DNA from: Halalkalicoccus sp. CGA53
GTDB taxonomy: Archaea; Halobacteriota; Halobacteria; Halobacteriales; Halalkalicoccaceae
Assembly: GCF_036429475.1 (NCBI RefSeq)
Contig: NZ_CP144125.1
Coordinates: 1,240,001-1,304,000, forward strand
Direction: 5' to 3'
Length of the DNA: 64,000 bases
The stretch's first letter is position 1. Each line of letters opens with the position of its first letter. The position numbers were made by a program, and so were the translations under genes. Below are positions 43,097 to 50,320 of the stretch, in pieces. Under the pieces are notes generated by a model. It saw only the letters and a program-made list of their open reading frames with translations, did not search any database and was not told where the DNA came from.

Positions 43097-43193
43097 TCAG
43101 AGGGGTCGTCGTAGGGGCTCACGCGTCCTCGATTCGGTTCGAGATGAGTTCACCGGATCACTTCCTCTCGGACGGCTACGACGATCCCTCTCA
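43097..43193. repeat. MITE-like inverted-repeat element, copy 2, at a stop codon
   Basis: A 91-bp unit between TCA (43097-43099) and TCA (43191-43193). Ends: GAGGGGTCGTCGTAG on the left and CTACGACGATCCCTC on the right, inverted repeats differing at one position. On the minus strand the right TCA is the TGA stop of the NUDIX gene. The core keeps CCTCGATTCG-type sequence shared with copy 1 but is otherwise more diverged. The left end is 13 bases from the ATG of the next co-directional gene, so the element sits inside what was probably one operon. Confidence 0.7.
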
Positions 43194-43616
43194 GTAGCCG
43201 TTCTCCTCCAGGAACCGGTGGGCGTCCTCTAGGATCTCCCGCGGGCCGTCCTGGGTGATCGTGTTGATCGCCTGCTCGTAGTCGCGCCACTGGAGGTCTC
43301 GGTGTTCGGTCGAGAGTTCGGCGGAGGCCTCGAACGACTTCGCGACGAACAGGTGGACCGTCTTGTGGATCGTCGTCCCGTTGGCCTGGAAGACGTAGTC
43401 GTAGTCGTCGCGGAAGCCATCTAGGAGTCTGAAGTCCTCGATCCCCGCTTCCTCCGTTACCTCTCGTATCGCCGTCTGCTGTAGCTCCTCGTCCCCCTCG
43501 ACGCCGCCTTTGGGGAACTCCCAGTCCCCGGGACGGCTCTTGAGGAGGAGGTACTCGCGCCGTCCGCGCGTATCCCGGAACAGGATCGCGCCGGCGCTGA
43601 CCGCCTCGACTGTCAT
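43191..43616 (-). CDS. NUDIX hydrolase, diadenosine-tetraphosphatase type
   Basis: 141 residues from the ATG at 43616; longer upstream readings run through the divergent promoter. The Nudix box is complete: GGVEGDEELQQTAIREVTEEAGI (about residues 37-59). The preceding SRPGDWEFPKG and the short length fit bis(5'-nucleosyl)-tetraphosphatase-like enzymes that clean up dinucleoside polyphosphates. A TATA-like CTCATTACG on this strand lies about 28 bases upstream. The stop codon coincides with one end of the inverted-repeat element, and the DUF5787 gene follows on the same strand. Confidence 0.87.
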   Translation of the reverse strand: MTVEAVSAGAILFRDTRGRREYLLLKSRPGDWEFPKGGVEGDEELQQTAIREVTEEAGIEDFRLLDGFRDDYDYVFQANGTTIHKTVHLFVAKSFEASAELSTEHRDLQWRDYEQAINTITQDGPREILEDAHRFLEENGY

Positions 43617-43771
43617 TACCCACAGGTAAACGATCACCCGTAATGAGGATATCGGACGATTGGAGGAGTGAGGCGTGCGGTTCGTTCGTACGGCACATCC
43701 CGGTCGCGGACGACTGAACGGTCCGCCCGAAGTTGCCAAAAGAGTTTACTGGCCCAACACGAACCTCCAGT

Positions 43772-44312
43772 ATGCGCCGCCGCACGGTCCTCACCAGCGC
43801 CGGCACAGTCGTCTCGATGAGTGGCTGTCTCGGAGACGATGGCAACTCCGATCCAAACGACGAGGACGGCGGGTGTCCGGATCTGGACCTGGACGACGAA
43901 CTCGCCTACTCGCCCCACGAACCGACGCGGCTGTTCGAGGCCGTGGACGGGGGTATCGTCGACGTCGCGATGCTCACCGATCCGGACGACGCCGCGCGGT
44001 TCGACTCGGATCTCGACACCGAGGACGAGTCGTTCATTGAGGAGACCGATTTCGGTACCGAGGCCGTGATGGCGCTTCAGATCGGCTCCTCCGGGGACCC
44101 CACCGCTCCCGTTCCGCTCGGCGTGGAGCGGGACGGAGAGACGATCCGCGCACACCTGTATCGAAGAGAGCGGGTTGCCCGAGGACCTGATGATGTACGC
44201 CCTGTTGATCCGAGCGGAAACGGGTTCGGATACCGTCGAGACTGCCGAGGTCGTCCACTACGAGGACGGCAGCGGGAGCCGGCTGTCGAGCGAGTCGACT
44301 ACCCGCGTGTGA
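43772..44312 (+). pseudogene. Tat-type lipoprotein with a frameshift
   Basis: Starts at the ATG 43772 with a RRRTVLTSAGTVVSMSGCLG signal, i.e. a twin-arginine lipoprotein signal with a lipobox Cys (about residue 19), then an acidic DGNSDPNDEDGG linker. The soluble part has TEAVMALQIGSSGDPTAPVPLGV. At about 44155-44163 (after RAHLY) the frame changes: one base fewer (or two more) gives EESGLPEDLMMYALLIRAE and stops at 44312 after STTRV. Uncorrected, the protein becomes Arg-rich and runs into the HAD gene at 44377. The family is unknown to me; it is a typical small haloarchaeal lipoprotein. Confidence 0.7.
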
Positions 44313-44373
44313 ACTCGTGGACCACCATGTCACCTGCCCACAGCGCTAACCGGCTGGCGATCGCATCCCCTCC

Positions 44374-45057
44374 ATGACCGACCGCGACGATGCGCTCTGT
44401 TTCGACATGTACGGCACGCTCTGCGAGACGGGGAGCGTCACCCGAACCCTTCGTGCCGAACTCGGGATCTCCGCGGGGTTCGCCGCCGCAGTGGACGAAC
44501 TCTGGCGGCACAAACAGCTCCAGTACTCCTACCAGCGCGGGCAGATGGGCGAGTACGCCCCCTTCTCGACGGTCACCGCCGACGCGCTCTCGTACGCGCT
44601 GGCGTACTACGACATCGATCCCGGTACAGAGGTCCGCGAGCGGATGCTCGCCGCTTACGACCACCTCGACGCGTTTCCGGACGCGGTCGAGTCGCTCGCC
44701 GGGCTTCGCGAGGCGGGCTACGGCTGCTGGGTGCTCTCGAACGGCGACCCGGAGATGTTGGAGACGCTCTCGGAGAACGCGGGGCTCACACCGCATCTAG
44801 ACGGGCTGGTGAGCGCCGACGAGGTCCGGACGTTCAAGCCGGCTCCGGCGGTCTACGAGAACGCGGCCGACCGGCTCGACCGCCAGATCGGGGAGTGTCG
44901 GCTCGTCTCCTCGAACGCCTGGGACGTGGCCGGGGCGGCGAACGCGGGCATGGCGACCGCGTGGGTGAACCGGAACGGCGAGCCAGCCGAACGCGTCGGT
45001 GGCGACGCCGACATCGAGGTCGACTCGCTCGCCGCGCTCGCCGAACGCCTCGGCTGA
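44374..45057 (+). CDS. Haloacid dehalogenase type II-like HAD hydrolase
   Basis: 227 residues. HAD motifs: I LCFDMYGTLCE (nucleophile Asp about residue 10), II VLSNGDPEML (about 125), the Lys of motif III in EVRTFKPAPAVYE, and motif IV SSNAWDVAGAANAGM, all in the form typical of L-2-haloacid dehalogenases. The cap domain lies between about residues 17 and 95. Whether it dehalogenates or acts as a phosphatase cannot be told from sequence. A TATA-like GCTAACC about 28 bases upstream gives it its own promoter. Confidence 0.85.
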   Translation: MTDRDDALCFDMYGTLCETGSVTRTLRAELGISAGFAAAVDELWRHKQLQYSYQRGQMGEYAPFSTVTADALSYALAYYDIDPGTEVRERMLAAYDHLDAFPDAVESLAGLREAGYGCWVLSNGDPEMLETLSENAGLTPHLDGLVSADEVRTFKPAPAVYENAADRLDRQIGECRLVSSNAWDVAGAANAGMATAWVNRNGEPAERVGGDADIEVDSLAALAERLG

Positions 45058-45216
45058 GTGAGTCGTGCCGATGAACGCTCTACGAGTAAACTCGGTGTGA
45101 CTGCACTACTCGACACCGATCGCGACTCGCACCGACGTCAACAGGAGAGTGCTCACTCGCTGCTGGTACCGTTTCGAACTCCGTAGGTCAAAAAGTTGTC
45201 CATCGGTCTGGACCGT

Positions 45217-47076
45217 TCAGCGGCCGCGCCCATGACGGCGTCCACCCGCTCGATCGAACCCGACTGCCTGACCGTCGCGGGTCGGATCGGCCGCACCGAT
45301 CAGTTCGTCGCCGATCTCGATCACCTGGACGTTCCCGTGGGTTTCCACGTTGCCCCAGACCAATCCCCACTCGGCCGTCTGCGCACGGGCGTCATCGGGA
45401 ACGCCCGTCTCGTAGTGGACGGGCCGGAGGTTGTTCGTGAAGACGCTCGGTTCCACGATTGCGTCCAGTGGGTCGAGGTCGTAGACGATCGAGTGGAGGA
45501 TCGCGTGCGCGGTCGCCGTGATGATCCGGACGCCGCCCGGCGAGCCCGCGGTGAGGATCGGCTCTCCGTCCGCCAGAACCATCGAGGGACTCATGCTGCT
45601 GAGAGGACGCTTTCGAGGTTCGACCCTGTTTGGCCCTTCTGGGGTGGCGCTGAAGTCGGTTAGCTGGTTGTTGATCAGGAAGCCCCGGCCGGGGACCATC
45701 TTGCCAGATCCCATGAACTGTTCGATCGTAGACGTGTACGAGACGGCGTTGCCCCACCTGTCGACGACCGAGAAGTGGGTCGTGGCGCCCGATAGTTCTG
45801 CCGAGGCTGGAGCCCCCATCGACTGGAAGTCCCTCGGACTCCCCGGCTGTGAACTCGTTGCCCAGCCCGGGAGGTCGTAGACGGTCGATCCGATCTCGAT
45901 CAGATCCGCACGTTCGGCGAGGTACGCTTCCGAGAGCAGCCCTTCGAGGGGGACGTCGACGAACTCGGGGTCGCCGAAGAACGCATTCCGATCGGCCCAC
46001 GCTACCGACTGAGCCTCGGCGAGGATGTGATACTTCTCCGGCGAACGAATTCCGTACTCCTCGCCCCCTAGAAGTTCGAATAGCTTGAGGATGTAGTAGA
46101 CGATAGCACCACCGGAACTCGGAGGTGGCTGAGAGACTAGCTCGTAGCCATACCAGTTCTCGCGGACTGGCTCGTCGAGGGTAACGTCATAGACGGCTAG
46201 ATCCTCCTCGTCGACGACTCGCTCGGGCTCCCGGGCGTGCTCCCGTATCGTGGCTGCCATATCCTCGGCGATCGGTCCCTCGTAGAACGCCTCGGCGCCA
46301 TCCCGTCTTATCAGTCGGAGGGTATCCGCCAGGTCCGGATTGGTCATCGTGTCGCCCACCTCGAAGAGGGTCCCGTCGTCGTCGGTGAACGTCTCGAGCG
46401 CGGCGTCGTTGAACTTGCCCGTGTGAGCGGCTATCTGGGAAGCGAGGAACGCGTCGACGGTGAAGCCTTTACGTGCGAGCCTGATCGCGGGTTCGATCAG
46501 ACGCTGACGCGGCCGCGTGCCGTACAGTTCGCGCGCCGTCTCGAGCCCCCGGACGGTACCGGGAACGCCCATGGCCTCGCCTAACTGGATCCGTTGAGCG
46601 AACGGAATGACGGTCCCGTCCTCATCGAGGAACTGGTCCACCTCGGCGTTCCGGGACGCCCGTTCGCGGCTGTTGACTATGTCGACCGTACCGGTCTCGG
46701 CATCGTATATCACCATGAACCCACCTCCGCCGATACCGGAGCCGTGAGGCTGAGTGACGGTCAGTACGTACTGGAGCGCGATCGCGGCGTCGACGGCGTT
46801 TCCCCCCTCTCGGAGGATCGTCGCGGCAACCGCCGACGCGATCGGGTCTACCGATGAAACCATCCCGTCGGCGGCTCGAACCTCTCGGCCGCACGTGAAC
46901 TGTGGTTTCTCGCAGCTGAAGCCCGGGACGTCCGTCACGGCTTGATAGTCGGCGGCGACGGACGATGGGACGATACCGAGCCCGGTAGCCGCTCCTGTCA
47001 GTGCGAGAAACGCTCGACGGTTTAGCCCCGGTCGATAGCTTCTTTCCGAACTTTTCTTATCTTCTTTTCGAACCAT
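45217..47076 (-). CDS. ggt: Tat-exported gamma-glutamyltransferase
   Basis: About 619 residues from the ATG at 47076 (an ATG at 47121 would add 15 Lys-rich residues read through the promoter). Twin-arginine signal LNRRAFLALTGAATGLG, cleavage near SVAAD. Ntn-hydrolase GGT: N-terminal MVSSVDPIASAVAATILREGGNAVDAAIA, HGSGIGGGGFMVIYD, and SQPPPSSGG; the autoprocessing/catalytic Thr is in GATTHFSVVD, followed by NAVSYTSTIEQFMGSG, and the Gly-rich SPGGVRI loop. It hydrolyses or transfers gamma-glutamyl groups outside the cell. C-terminal basic tail (GGRRHGRGR) is unusual. Codon use near the start is AT-rich. Confidence 0.9.
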   Translation of the reverse strand: MVRKEDKKSSERSYRPGLNRRAFLALTGAATGLGIVPSSVAADYQAVTDVPGFSCEKPQFTCGREVRAADGMVSSVDPIASAVAATILREGGNAVDAAIALQYVLTVTQPHGSGIGGGGFMVIYDAETGTVDIVNSRERASRNAEVDQFLDEDGTVIPFAQRIQLGEAMGVPGTVRGLETARELYGTRPRQRLIEPAIRLARKGFTVDAFLASQIAAHTGKFNDAALETFTDDDGTLFEVGDTMTNPDLADTLRLIRRDGAEAFYEGPIAEDMAATIREHAREPERVVDEEDLAVYDVTLDEPVRENWYGYELVSQPPPSSGGAIVYYILKLFELLGGEEYGIRSPEKYHILAEAQSVAWADRNAFFGDPEFVDVPLEGLLSEAYLAERADLIEIGSTVYDLPGWATSSQPGSPRDFQSMGAPASAELSGATTHFSVVDRWGNAVSYTSTIEQFMGSGKMVPGRGFLINNQLTDFSATPEGPNRVEPRKRPLSSMSPSMVLADGEPILTAGSPGGVRIITATAHAILHSIVYDLDPLDAIVEPSVFTNNLRPVHYETGVPDDARAQTAEWGLVWGNVETHGNVQVIEIGDELIGAADPTRDGQAVGFDRAGGRRHGRGR

Positions 47077-47200
47077 GCTTGTCTTGTGTGACTTTAAACG
47101 CTTATCCACTTTTTTATTCATTCACTATACGATTATCTCGATTATTGGTTGATTTTGATTTTCAATCTTTATCACAACCCCGTAGGATGTTGTCACATCG
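47077..47200 (-). promoter_or_regulatory. AT-rich promoter region of the gamma-glutamyltransferase gene
   Basis: This stretch is far richer in A and T than the surrounding DNA. On the minus strand CGTTTAAAG (about 47092-47100) lies just over 20 bases before the ATG at 47076, and CGTATAGTG (about 47123-47131) lies before the alternative ATG at 47121. Which TATA box is used decides the protein start. Confidence 0.5.
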
Positions 47201-47848
47201 TGCCCGGCAATAAGTGTTGACTATACTATCATATCTGTTTAGTAATAAATAGAGCAAATCGTTCACCGTCCGAGATACGGCGCTTGGATGGTCGATCAGC
47301 CATACGCTCATCCCGATACGACGTATCTTGTTGAAGCCAGCCGCGGGGAACCTCGCTGGAACGTTAAGAGGACCGTACACCTGGTGCACAGCGTTTTGAT
47401 CCGGGATCGAGGCGATCAGTGATGGTGCCAAATCACGCTACGACGTATCGAGATGAGCACAGCTACATCGGCGATCGAACCACGCTCGTTACGGTATTCG
47501 ATTCGATCAGCTATCGAAATAGCTGATCGGGACCTTCGGTGGGGAACCTCGGTTTCGCCGAACGAACTCTTTCGTCCCGGGTGACGACCTCTGATAAGGA
47601 CGGTCGTAACCGTTTACCGGTAATCATCTGTACGGGTCGGCGATCACCGGCAAGTGACGAAACGGTCTTTATGATAGGGACGACGCTCTCCGCTCTTCGC
47701 TTCGGAGTCGTCTCAGGATGGTCTACGAACTCCGGATCGGCTATCGATAGGTGATGGCGGAAACGACTCCGTGCCAACCCCCTGCCAGCTTCACTCGCGA
47801 GTGATACAGGTGGACTTTTGACGCCGGCTCGCATGGACTCGCACAGTC
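47201..47848. other. Intergenic stretch with a perfect palindrome, no convincing gene
   Basis: About 650 bases with lower GC than the rest and no ORF of clear haloarchaeal type. Short frames on both strands (for example 47162-47431 minus and 47539-47754 plus) have no recognisable domain. The one clear structure is GATCAGCTAT-CGAA-ATAGCTGATC at 47505-47528, a 10-bp perfect inverted repeat with a 4-base loop. A TATA-like GGACTTTTGACG (about 47811-47822) leads to the uS10-like gene. The stretch may be decayed acquired DNA. Confidence 0.5.
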
Positions 47849-48181
47849 ATGACCTTCGTCACCACCCTCACGCTCGAAAGCGGGGATCGGGCGGTGCTCG
47901 ACGAGGTGGTCTCCGAGATCGCCACGCTCGTCGAGCGGAAAGGCGCGCAGATGAAAGGGCCCCATCCCAGCCCGCCGCGGTCGCTGAGCGTCCCGCAGTA
48001 CCGGCGGCTCGCCGAGGGAGAGCGCTACTCGCCGTGGCGCTACACCGTCTACACGAGGACGATCGAGATCGTCGGCCACGACCAGGCCGCCCGGATCGTC
48101 GCGGGTCGCGAGTACCCGGACTCCGTCCACATCGAAGCCGAGGTCGAACAGGTCAAGCCGCTCGGCCACCGGAACGCGTAG
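47849..48181 (+). CDS. uS10-fold ribosomal-protein-like paralogue
   Basis: 110 residues. It follows the S10 ferredoxin-like fold: TFVTTLTLESGDRAVLDEVVSEIATLVERKGAQMKGPHPSPP, then YSPWRYTVYTRTIEIVGHDQAARIVAGREYPDSVHIEAEVEQV. Canonical archaeal S10 sits with EF-1A, which is absent here, and differs in its loop, so this is a second, divergent uS10/mL48-type member as found in many haloarchaea. Role unknown; ribosome association is a family inference. Confidence 0.83.
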   Translation: MTFVTTLTLESGDRAVLDEVVSEIATLVERKGAQMKGPHPSPPRSLSVPQYRRLAEGERYSPWRYTVYTRTIEIVGHDQAARIVAGREYPDSVHIEAEVEQVKPLGHRNA

Positions 48182-48793
48182 CTCCTCCTCTCTCGACGTC
48201 CAGAAATCGTAACTTTGGATCCGGAACTCTCGGGTTCCCCGTGGTGGTGATCACTACGGAGACGAAGTGGGTCCCCACGTCTCACACCCGCTCCTGGTGA
48301 ATCGATAGCGTCGTGGCTATTTCAGAAACGTTTCCGGCGGTTGCAGGCGAACCGCTGTATTTTCACCCACCAGTCGTAACGGGTGGACGCTCACGTACCG
48401 GATGGCCCGTGTAACGGCGTCCGAGTGGGGGGTAGTGTGCCTCCCGTCCCTCTCGTCCCCGGATTTGAGGGACGAGGTTCGTAGCCGGGAACCCGGCTCC
48501 TCTTTCGAGGCTGGTCCTGGCACACGGAGCGACAGTTACTGGATATGGTGGGAGTAGCGACCGGGCTGTCTACAGCGAGTATCGGAAAGCAGCCACCTCA
48601 GATGGGTGCCTCTGAAAGCCCATCCGATCGACAGATAAATGGGGGGTGGGTGCAGTGGTGGCTGTGGTAGCACAGCCCGCGTTGCTACCGTTGAGTATGG
48701 AGTACCTCCTGGTGTATAAACCGTGACAGTGACTCACATTATTACACAGTGTCGTGTATTATTTCCGATTATCCTCCCCGCTGTTGGGGTTTC
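48182..48793. other. Intergenic stretch with a run of hairpins; possible structured RNA
   Basis: About 610 bases without a convincing ORF. It contains successive inverted repeats: CGTCCCTC...GAGGGACG (about 48445-48473), AGCCGGG-AA-CCCGGCT (about 48483-48498), GATGGG...CCCATC (about 48601-48624), and GGTAGCA...TGCTACC (about 48666-48689). Strand of any transcript is unclear. A TATA-like GTGTATAAACC occurs at 48713-48722. I compared it with RNase P RNA, SRP RNA and tRNA by eye and saw no match. Confidence 0.45.
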
Positions 48794-49084
48794 TCAGAGC
48801 GTCAGATCTCTGAACGTCGTGCCACCGCACGTACACTCCGGGGAAGCGCTCACTATGTGGATCGTCCCGTTCTCCTCGCGGCGTGCTGGATACGTCGACC
48901 CGCACTCCGTGCACGTTGCTGTGATCGGTTTCGTTCCGTCCTTCACGGCTGCCCCCTCTCCGGGCCGTATGCTGTCAGGCGCCACCCGATATATAAGCTC
49001 GTCTTCTAGTTCGTAGACAGGTTCTGGGAAAGCGACTCCTGGTGCTACGACCCACCCGACGACTGTGCTGCTCGTGTGATTCAC
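48794..49084 (-). CDS. Small zinc-ribbon protein of unknown function
   Basis: 96 residues, GTG start (no other candidate start in the first half). The C-terminal third has a probable zinc-binding site: TATCTECGSTYPARREENGTIHIVSASPECTCGGTTF, i.e. C-x2-C and C-x-C pairs about 22 residues apart. The N-terminal half (YELEDELIYRVAPDSIRPGEGA) is acidic as expected for a haloarchaeon. I do not recognise the family. It is about 100 bases from the left edge of the insertion sequence, transcribed away from it. Confidence 0.6.
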   Translation of the reverse strand: MNHTSSTVVGWVVAPGVAFPEPVYELEDELIYRVAPDSIRPGEGAAVKDGTKPITATCTECGSTYPARREENGTIHIVSASPECTCGGTTFRDLTL

Positions 49085-49178
49085 GGTCGAACGGTACTGA
49101 AAACAGGAACACCCCCCCTTTCACAGGAGTCGTGTCAGAGGCTACCCGTGTGGATGGGGGGTTAGTAACGATTGGCGA

Positions 49179-49186
49179 TTCGGCTT
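49179..49186. repeat. Left target-site duplication of the IS1595 element
   Basis: TTCGGCTT, identical to the copy at 50190-50197 on the other side of the element. Confidence 0.85.
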
Positions 49187-50189
49187 CGCTCTTCGGAAGC
49201 AGGTTGTTGGTCGAGTAGAGCTGGCGCTGGAGAAGCGTAGCGGGCAAGGGTGACGCTGCCGCGTCACCCGAATGCAATGTTCCCATTTGAATTGCTTAGC
49301 TCAGAGGCGAGCGCCGCGAACCTGCTACAGCAGGTTCGCTGGCGTGACGGCCTCTACTGCCCGCGCTGCCAGTCTGAGTCGGTGATCAAACACGGCAGCT
49401 TTCGAGAGTATCAGCGGTATCTCTGTAAGGATTGCGACCGCACGTTCAACCCAAAGACCGGCACGATCTTCGCGCACGCGAAGATCGGCCTCGATAAGCT
49501 CTTGTTCGCGTTCTACTTGTTGCTCCGGTTCAACACGAGTATCCGCCAACTTGACGCTGAACTTGACGTGTCGTATCGGTCGCTTCGGCGGCGCGTCGAG
49601 CAGTTCGCCAGAACGCTCGACGCGCCAGCCATCGATCTCGTGGGGCCCGTCGAAATCGACGAAGTCTACGTGACTGCGGGGTTGAAAGGCCGCGAGCGCG
49701 ACTCCCGGTCGCGCTCGCGTGGGCTCTCGAAACGTGGTCGCGGAAGCTATGCTCAGGACAAGCCACCAGTGTTCACACTCGTTGATCGTGGTAGCGACCA
49801 GCGATACGTCGTCCCAGCGAAATCCGCTGATGAATCGACCGTTCGACTCCTCCTCGGCGACTGCGAGGAGGAGTCGCTCACTGTCTACACTGACGGATTT
49901 CGAGCATACGATCCACTCGAAGAGGACGAGAACTACCAGCGAGAAGCCGTGATTCATAGCGAGGGCGAATATGTCGATGGAGACGCACACGTGAACACCT
50001 GCGAGAGCCACGCGTCGCTTCTGCGACGGTGGCTCTCGCCCCATCGGGGCGTCTCAAAAGACAAGCTCACACCGTATCTCAGAGCGTTCCAGCTTCGCCG
50101 AAGAATCTTACGAAAACCCGGTCAAGAAGCTCTCGAAGAGGTCGTTCGAACTGTACTCTGATTCACCAACAACGTGCTTCCCATGAGCG
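49187..50189 (+). mobile_element. Intact IS1595-family insertion sequence (ISH4-like)
   Basis: 1003 bp, one transposase gene. The terminal inverted repeats match over about 25 bases: left end CGCTCTTCGGAAGCAGGTTG, right end (complement) CGCTCATGGGAAGCACGTTG, both continuing TTGGT. The element is bounded by direct 8-bp copies of TTCGGCTT at 49179-49186 and 50190-50197. An 8-bp duplication is normal for IS1595. Intact ends, duplication and ORF suggest recent movement. It lies in intergenic DNA, about 130 bases before the M20 amidohydrolase gene. Confidence 0.88.
49277..50161 (+). CDS. IS1595-family transposase
   Basis: 294 residues from the ATG at 49277. N-terminal zinc ribbon (YCPRCQSESVIKHG ... 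YLCKDCDRTFNPKTGTIF) followed by an HTH-like region (LDAELDVSYRSLRRRVEQF) and the DDE catalytic domain of the ISXO2/IS1595 type: first Asp in VEIDEVYV, second in VYTDGFRAY, and the third-residue region DAHVNTCESHASLLRRWL. The ORF is intact and sits between the terminal repeats, so the element may be active. Confidence 0.92.
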   Translation: MFPFELLSSEASAANLLQQVRWRDGLYCPRCQSESVIKHGSFREYQRYLCKDCDRTFNPKTGTIFAHAKIGLDKLLFAFYLLLRFNTSIRQLDAELDVSYRSLRRRVEQFARTLDAPAIDLVGPVEIDEVYVTAGLKGRERDSRSRSRGLSKRGRGSYAQDKPPVFTLVDRGSDQRYVVPAKSADESTVRLLLGDCEEESLTVYTDGFRAYDPLEEDENYQREAVIHSEGEYVDGDAHVNTCESHASLLRRWLSPHRGVSKDKLTPYLRAFQLRRRILRKPGQEALEEVVRTVL

Positions 50190-50197
50190 TTCGGCTT
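50190..50197. repeat. Right target-site duplication of the IS1595 element
   Basis: TTCGGCTT, identical to 49179-49186. Removing the element and one copy restores continuous intergenic DNA. Confidence 0.85.
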
Positions 50198-50320
50198 TAA
50201 AGAACTGCTGCTTGCTAGCACTGGTCGGTTGATGAGCGTCCCGCACAGGTCGTGAGGTGAGAGATACCTGGTGGATGTCGAGCACGCGCTTCTAAGTGCC
50301 CCCCGTTCCTCTCCGAACCC

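Noticed and set aside
47162-47431. Small minus-strand ORF of 89 residues in the AT-rich region
   Set aside because: Not recognised and atypical in composition; could be decayed DNA but I cannot support a gene.
47539-47754. Small plus-strand ORF of 71 residues
   Set aside because: No recognisable fold, and an equally long frame lies on the other strand.
48560-48650. Possible RNase P RNA (GGAAAG and ACAGA-like words)
   Set aside because: The two words are only about 45 bases apart and the rest of the conserved core is missing.
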